Assembly (NCBI GenBank): GCA_000695325.1
Contig: AVPN01000727.1
Location: 1 to 22,027 of the forward strand
DNA: 22,027 nt
From: Pleurobrachia bachei
Lineage: Eukaryota; Ctenophora; Tentaculata; Cydippida; Pleurobrachiidae
Reading direction: 5' to 3'
Shown: positions 17,621 through 22,027 of the stretch, piece after piece
Numbering within the stretch: the first letter of the stretch is position 1
Layout of the letters: the number at the start of each line of letters is the position of its first letter
Translations under genes and position numbers: made by a program
Notes under the pieces: model-generated
The model's input: the letters and a program-made list of their open reading frames with translations, nothing else
Told to the model about the DNA's origin: nothing
The model's database searches: none

Positions 17621-20600
17621 CTGCAATGACTCAAAAACCACGTACAGCACCCACCCCTCCGTATTACGTATTACAACTGTTCATAGGAGCCGGGATGAAT
17701 TAAGATGAATAGCTATCCCCCAATTAGCTCTCCCCAATTAGCCCCAACCCCCAATTACCTGCTGGGGCTGGTATGATCTGATTTTGTTCTCAGTTTCTCC
17801 ACCACATACTTCCTCATGACTCTCATGAAAACGTTTTGTTCCGGTCTCATCTTAGTCCACTTTTGCCTGGATAGATCGAGTTGTTGGGTAAGGGGTAGTC
17901 TCAACAAGGACAAAGAAGCAATATTTATCTCGAGAGTAATTTCCACAAACGTTGGGCCACATATAAAGTCAGATTTTTTGAAGTTGTCACCCCAAAAGTT
18001 TTTCTTAGTTCTTACCTTGGCGACGGGACACTGATGCTCCTACTGTACGACTTGCCACTACCATCAGCATTAGAACACTCACTTGCATCACTGATCAGGG
18101 GAATGAATGGATTCCAGTCAATATCAGACGGTCTATCATGGAAGTCAGCAATTTTTTGTTGGGTTAAAGGATTTCCGCATAGCATTAGCAATTATGAGGC
18201 TCAGTGGTCATCCGACATAATTGTCATATATGAGGTTCCCAGCCCCTATAAACGTCTCTCTATGGTTACCTTGGCATCTGCACGATATCACTGGAAGCAG
18301 ACTCCGGTCGAGAACTCGCCGAATCCTCTTCATCTTCTTCCCCGAATTCTAAATTCAGCTCCTCGATCGACTCCTCTGTTATCCCCTCGTATACCGTACA
18401 GGTTCCCTTGAGGTCCCGTCGCAGTTGTCCCTGGTAGCTGAACCGCCGTGATGTTGAGTTGGCGTTATGGAGTTGCTGGAGAGAGAGTTGTTATGGAGTT
18501 GCTGGAGAGAGAGAATAATGATGTTTATATCTGTAGATCTAGTCAAAACTGGTTGAGTAAGGGGTTACTCAACAATCTAAGGACGTGAAAGATCTGTCTA
18601 CTCATGGCGCGTGTCAGATAGCGAAAGATCTGGTCGGTACAATTTGAGCCCCGGCCGGTTTCCTACTGGATTACCTTTGATTTGGGGATGTCCAAGCTGT
18701 CCTGACAACTGGTTCTTCGTTTTGTTTTTACCGTCCACTCCGCACCCAACTGCAGATATAATAACAACTTAAGTTACTCAAAAACATTATTGTTGAGAGA
18801 AGAAAAAATACTGCTTTCCCTATGAACGTTTAAGAACTTGTTTCTTTTGTCTCACGCTCTCAAACTATTTGATTGAGCACTCTCCAGGATCGAGATCAAC
18901 TCTATTCTTCCCCTTGTTGTGAGAAAATAAATAAATTATGTCATCGATTTCTTGACATGACTGTCGACGGCCGCTCCCAACAAAATGTGTCAGTTACTAC
19001 CAATTAGTCCTTTCTCGGTGCGATGTTTATACGTTCACGACAAACTTTGTCTCTTTATTAACCTCAATCCCTCCCGTATGTCTGACGCTTTCTCTCCCTT
19101 TCTATATATCACTCTTTCTCTCTCGCCCCTCTCTCTCTCCTCCCTTTCCCTGATCCCTAGTGAAATGCCATCGTCTGACGTAGTCTGGCTAAGCCGTCAG
19201 TTTACAAGAGATGCGCTCAGTTAGGCTCACTGACAGGAAGATCACCGCTCGGTCGTTGAGTAAGTGGGAGAGGTACCACTTACTCAACAACTCGCTCAAT
19301 AAAATATGGCCAATTGGTTAACTAATTTACTTGATATTAGTAATTATTAACTAATTGGTTAATTTGTTAGTTACCTGATAAGTAGAGAACTCCACAGAAA
19401 AATCAACACTATTCAGGTTGTTCAATGAAGAGCTACTTCTTTGCTTTCTTAACGTCTTCCGTCTAAAACGCAATGATTTCTGTTATTAGACCACCTAAAG
19501 ATCGTATTGGTGCCGCCAGGCAGAGGATTATGGTTAACCTAACCCCCCCCCCACCAAGTCCGATACAGAAAGATATATTTTGCCGACAACTAAGGCACAT
19601 AAAACTCACGATTTCTGGTAGTTCTCGATTATTTTGATGCAGGAATTATGCTTCGTCTGGTGTGCTAAATCGATGGGGCTCCGACCATGACTGTCTATTA
19701 TCGAGGGGTCAGCGTTGTTGCTAAGCAACCATCTACACGCACCCTCGTTGTTGCTAGGAGATGATTGTTGGTTATTCCAACTATGTACTTGGATTGGATA
19801 TTGTGCGGCAAAAAGAGTTGACTATGTGCCCAACCTCAAGTTCTCAAGACCCAACAGCTGGGTTCAAGCTTTGTCCTGACCCTATTGTTATTTCTCTCAC
19901 GGAGCGCACGAGAACTGTCACCAAATAAAGTCAAAAGGAGCTGCTAAGTCTATAGGTTCTAAAACTCACTGTTTGGCCGCGAAGTGTAGCGGTGTTTTCC
20001 TCTCTGGAGTCCGACTGTTAACATCCTCTCCTAGCACCACCAGTAGCCTCATTACACGAACGTGACCACGTGACGAGGCGATATGGAGGGCTGTTAGACC
20101 TGTAAAATGTGTTGGTAATAGTGGAGGGACTACGGAAAGTGGGTTAATCAGATCTAGCAAAAACTCTTGTCAGTTGTTGAGTTACTTACTCAACAACCTG
20201 TCATCGCCTAAGACCCATTCAGTCCTTGGCCTTTTTGTGTTCTAATCAAGCCACGGTGAGACAGGGTCGCCGTCGAGCAAGACAGATCTTGGCCTTTGTG
20301 CTGATTGGACGTTGCCTAGTTAGACTGTGTAATTTACCTTTTGAGTTTTTAGCTGAGATGTGGTCTCCCTTCTGGGTACATATGAACTTGAGACACTCGA
20401 TACTCCCATACTCCGCACACACGTGCACTGGCATGTTGCCTGGGGGAGAATGGTTGTTACCATGATGGTTACCATGGGTTACCATGTGCTAGATCGGCTT
20501 CGGATGGCCTAGCTATAACGTTAGATAAGTGTTCTGGGTGGTCTAGGTTTGTTTGATGAGCGAAGAATTGAAATAAAGAAAGTGGCTGTGATTTCACAAT

Positions 20601-20846
20601 GTGTGCTCAGTCTCACTGACAGAAAATTGGCCTGGCCCTATTATAATTTCATTCAACAAAGCGAGAACATTGGAGAATATTGGCTTGACAGTGTACCTAC
20701 TCACCATTTGGTCCAACAGCAGCAAGAAGGGTGGGATCTTTTTTAACGGTTGTCTCCAATGAGTTCACCTGTTCGAACTGACAATACTTCCGAACTTTGT
20801 AAAGCAGGTGCTCTCTGAAATGAAATATTGTTACCATGGTTACCAT
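17551..20846 (-). CDS. Ankyrin-repeat protein gene, nine phased exons plus a possible tenth
   Basis: Nine minus-strand exons (20846-20705, 20439-20338, 20099-19970, 19753-19610, 19462-19375, 18749-18675, 18475-18270, 18132-18016, 17866-17759) have GT-AG borders and fully compatible phases. Together they give about 370 codons. The N-terminal half holds about four ankyrin repeats; the rest is serine-rich with basic and acidic patches. That layout suggests a cytosolic or nuclear adaptor that binds partners through the repeats and is controlled by phosphorylation. The tail has basic-site serines (RRFSYQ, RRTSCQ) and RSISVP, which fits the mode-1 14-3-3 motif RSxSxP. No known orthologue is recognised. 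A tenth exon (17551-17620) would end the frame, but the true 3' end is uncertain. Confidence 0.75.
17759..17866 (-). CDS. Ankyrin gene exon 9, basic helix-like segment
   Basis: Acceptor GATCTATCCAG, donor AGCAG/GTAATT; phases 2 and 2; 108 nt. Reads QKWTKMRPEQNVFMRVMRKY then VVEKLRTKSD, which is basic and likely helical. No named domain recognised. Confidence 0.72.
18016..18132 (-). CDS. Ankyrin gene exon 8 with a 14-3-3-type motif
   Basis: Acceptor TTCCATGATAG, donor CCAAG/GTAAGA; phases 2 and 2; 117 nt. Reads PSDIDWNPFIPLISDAS, then SGKSYSRSISVPSP. RSISVP fits RSxSxP, the mode-1 14-3-3 site. Whether it is phosphorylated is unknown. Confidence 0.72.
18270..18475 (-). CDS. Ankyrin gene exon 7, acidic segment
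   Basis: Donor CCAAG/GTAACC; phases 0 and 2; 206 nt. Reads QLHNANSTSRRFSYQGQLRR, then DLKGTCTVYEGITEESIEEL, then an acidic run FGEEDEEDSASS. The plus-strand frame of 125 codons over the same bases is its antisense shadow. Its acceptor CTCTCTCCAG is duplicated 26 nt upstream; only the inner copy (exon start 18475) keeps the frame. Confidence 0.78.
18552..18573. repeat. GTTGAGTAA palindrome a
   Basis: 9-bp perfect arms GTTGAGTAA/TTACTCAAC with a GGGG loop, in the intron between exons 6 and 7 of the ankyrin gene. A degenerate relative is at 17881-17907. Confidence 0.75.
18675..18749 (-). CDS. Ankyrin gene exon 6, short 25-codon exon
   Basis: Acceptor TATATCTGCAG, donor TCAAAG/GTAATC; phases 0 and 0; 75 nt. 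Reads LGAEWTVKTKRRTSC then QDSLDIPKSK. Being symmetric, it could be skipped without a frameshift. Confidence 0.65.
19255..19288. repeat. GTTGAGTAA palindrome b
   Basis: 13-bp perfect arms GTTGAGTAAGTGG/CCACTTACTCAAC with an 8-nt loop, in the intron between exons 5 and 6. Confidence 0.8.
19375..19462 (-). CDS. Ankyrin gene exon 5, basic serine-rich linker
   Basis: Acceptor TTGCGTTTTAG, donor TATCAG/GTAACT; phases 2 and 0; 88 nt. Reads RKTLRKQRSSSSLNNLNSVD then FSVEFSTYQ. Likely disordered, with several basophilic kinase-type serines (RKQRSSSS). No domain recognised. Confidence 0.7.
19610..19753 (-). CDS. Ankyrin gene exon 4
   Basis: Acceptor CATCTCCTAG, donor AAATC/GTGAGT; phases 2 and 2; 144 nt. 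Completes the third repeat and starts a fourth: NNEGACRWLLSNNADPSII, then HGRSPIDLA, which matches A--LL--GADP---D--G-TPLDLA. It then leaves the ankyrin pattern (KIIENYQKS). Confidence 0.82.
19970..20099 (-). CDS. Ankyrin gene exon 3
   Basis: Acceptor CATTTTACAG, donor AAACA/GTGAGT; phases 1 and 2; 130 nt. Reads LTALHIASSRGHVRVMRLL then EDVNSRTPERKTPLHFAAK, the clearest ankyrin match in the window (TALHIASxxGH-xVMxLL, then KTPLHFAA). Confidence 0.88.
20173..20197. repeat. GTTGAGTAA palindrome c
   Basis: 10-bp perfect arms GTTGTTGAGT/ACTCAACAAC with a 5-nt loop, in the intron between exons 2 and 3. Confidence 0.75.
20338..20439 (-). CDS. Ankyrin gene exon 2
   Basis: Acceptor CATTCTCCCCCAG, donor CAAAAG/GTAAAT; phases 1 and 1; 102 nt. 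Reads NMPVHVCAEYGSIECLKFI, then a loop ending AKNSK: one ankyrin repeat with VHVCAEYGS in place of LHLAAxxGH. Confidence 0.8.
20705..20846 (-). CDS. Ankyrin gene exon 1 (or first seen exon)
   Basis: In-frame ATGs lie at 20844-20846 and 20835-20837, with a stop just upstream. Alternatively an acceptor TTTCATTTCAG would start the exon at 20814. The conserved part reads EHLLYKVRKYCQFEQV, then DPTLLAA and VGPNG, matching the first, irregular ankyrin repeat (LL-K-RK---F--V). Donor: AAATG/GTGAGT, phase 1, fitting the next exon. Confidence 0.65.
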
Positions 20847-20849
20847 CTG

Positions 20850-22027
20850 AGTACTCACTACTCAAAAACCGGGGAAGCATATACTACTGGAAAACAATCG
20901 TATTTAAAGCAGTTAGAAACAAACTAAAAAACAGACAAAATAACAAGCCCAATATACAAGGTATCACCTATGTTTTTCTCGCCGGCCGTTAGGAGAAGCT
21001 TTTTGCGTTGTCAACGGTGAGAGGGGTGACCTGTGTTTGGACATTACTAATGGGTGAAGATGCTGTTAGATTTAGGGATCAACAATGCTAGATATTGGTT
21101 GACATATATGTCTGTTGGCTCTTACGCGAGCTCGAAAGGGCCGAAGGATAGCATTGCAAGATATTGGGACTGGTCGTAGGTGTTTTACTAATGGATGCTG
21201 TTAGAATTTAGATAGGAATTGTCAAAAGTTTTTTACCAAAGCTGGCCAGAGTAAGGATAAATAACGTCGTGTGCAGTATGATACTAGACAGTTGGTTTTT
21301 GAAAAATTTCTTTGAAATTAAACTATAAAAGCGAAGAAAATATAGACAAAATTTATTCCCTATAAATTCGTATAAATGCAGCATATGCAACTGTCTTCAA
21401 AATAGATACGATAAGATAAAATATCTAGCAGCTATGGCATACTAGGGGGTCACGATCAGAAATGCGAATATAATATGCGACAGATCGGGAGGGAACACGC
21501 GATAATATCAAATTATCGCGTTCCCTCACTTTCTTCCTTTCCTATACTAATTCTAGAGAGATATCTTGTGAAACAACCCCCTAGCTCTTGACACTCCTGA
21601 AATGATTTCTCTTATCTAACAGTAACCTGCACTCCTAACTTATACTGATCCCTATTTCTGATTTTATTATAATATCTTCATCTTTCTAACGAATAATCTC
21701 CTTCATTTGACATATATAAGACATCAAGCCGGGCATGTTCTGTCAGGCACTATCCTCTCAGCTCTCTCAGGGTCTGTTCGGTATCTTCATATAAAATTTA
21801 GTAATAATTTAATGGGTTGGGTAGGAAAATAGTCTGGATGTGGTTGGAATTTTGACACTGTTAAATCAATTGAGTTGTAGAGAGGCAAAAAATAATATTC
21901 TCGTTTTTTTTTCTGTATTGGATCTGAGCTGAGAGACTACGTAGATAAATAAAAGGTCGAAAAGGTTATTAAAACCCAACAATATATAGAGGACTAAATA
22001 AACTTGACTTATAAAACTGAGGGAATA
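20850..22027. other. Upstream flank of the ankyrin gene, no gene seen
   Basis: No coding exon supported. Two imperfect direct repeats about 140 bp apart share TTACTAATGG, ATGCTGTTAGA and AGATATTGG (about 21043-21100 and 21153-21216). A hairpin lies at 21489-21527. The rest is AT-rich and unremarkable. Confidence 0.45.
21489..21527. repeat. 16-bp hairpin with a 2-nt bulge
   Basis: GAGGGAA, bulge CA, CGCGATAAT, loop ATCAA, then ATTATCGCG and TTCCCTC. Perfect pairing apart from the bulge. No promoter, T-run or gene is attached to it. Confidence 0.7.

Noticed and set aside
18034-18411. 125-codon plus-strand frame
   Set aside because: It is antisense to exons 7 and 8 of the ankyrin gene, which have matched phases and splice sites.
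19722-19736. GTTGCTAAGCAAC as an RFX X-box
   Set aside because: It lies within ankyrin exon 4 and is explained by the codons for LLSNN; chance is the simpler reading.
1-22027. CRISPR arrays, rRNA, tRNA genes, capsid- or LTR-bearing elements
   Set aside because: No regularly spaced short repeats, no conserved RNA gene sequence, and no reverse transcriptase, integrase, capsid or paired long terminal repeats were recognised.

Overview
The window looks like nuclear DNA of a non-vertebrate metazoan. Exons are short, introns have GT-AG boundaries with matching phases, and there are animal gene families (a cytosolic sulfotransferase and ankyrin-repeat proteins). The AT-rich non-coding DNA is crowded with small non-autonomous transposons and GA/TC microsatellites. 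I see no bacterial operon structure, rRNA, tRNA or CRISPR array. A sponge or cnidarian would fit, but the sequence alone does not settle the phylum.

Layout. 1-4050: non-coding, with three copies of a ~105-bp MITE (terminal-repeat mini-transposon), a long hairpin and GA tracts. 4188-6202 (minus): a sulfotransferase gene whose coding exon is split by an 871-bp perfect-ended foldback element. The element is flanked by a 6-bp target duplication, and the last intron is mostly the end of a TA-target transposon. 6203-7293: non-coding, with a TC tract. 7294-7890 and 9734-11246: two copies of a ~600-bp repeat, the second interrupted by a 902-bp transposon. 8009-8890: two tandem ~427-bp units (period 455 bp), each with a hammerhead ribozyme core, i.e. 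a retrozyme-like element. 11247-16504: a mosaic in which a ~1.1-kb segment occurs twice. The first copy carries two precise TA-target insertions (903 bp and 83 bp) and a third element, a 474-bp palindrome, sits at its right edge. Between the two copies lies one plus-strand ankyrin exon (15175-15363). 17551-20846 (minus): a gene of at least nine exons, pieced together by splice phase. It encodes about four ankyrin repeats and then a serine-rich, basic and acidic tail. 20850-22027: no gene seen.

How it fits together. The two recognisable genes are ordinary host genes. The striking content is the mobile DNA and what it does to them. The foldback brings a consensus 5' splice site in one terminal repeat and an acceptor-like site in the other, so it could behave as a new intron. 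A second transposon supplies most of a neighbouring intron. A MITE sits in the likely 3'UTR of the sulfotransferase gene, and another duplicated the acceptor region of a candidate exon. The MITE family itself carries two CCAAT boxes at a fixed 41-42 bp spacing around a CACGTG E-box. The tandem hammerhead unit is the best candidate for an active RNA-level system, because it should yield a ~455-nt RNA able to circularise.
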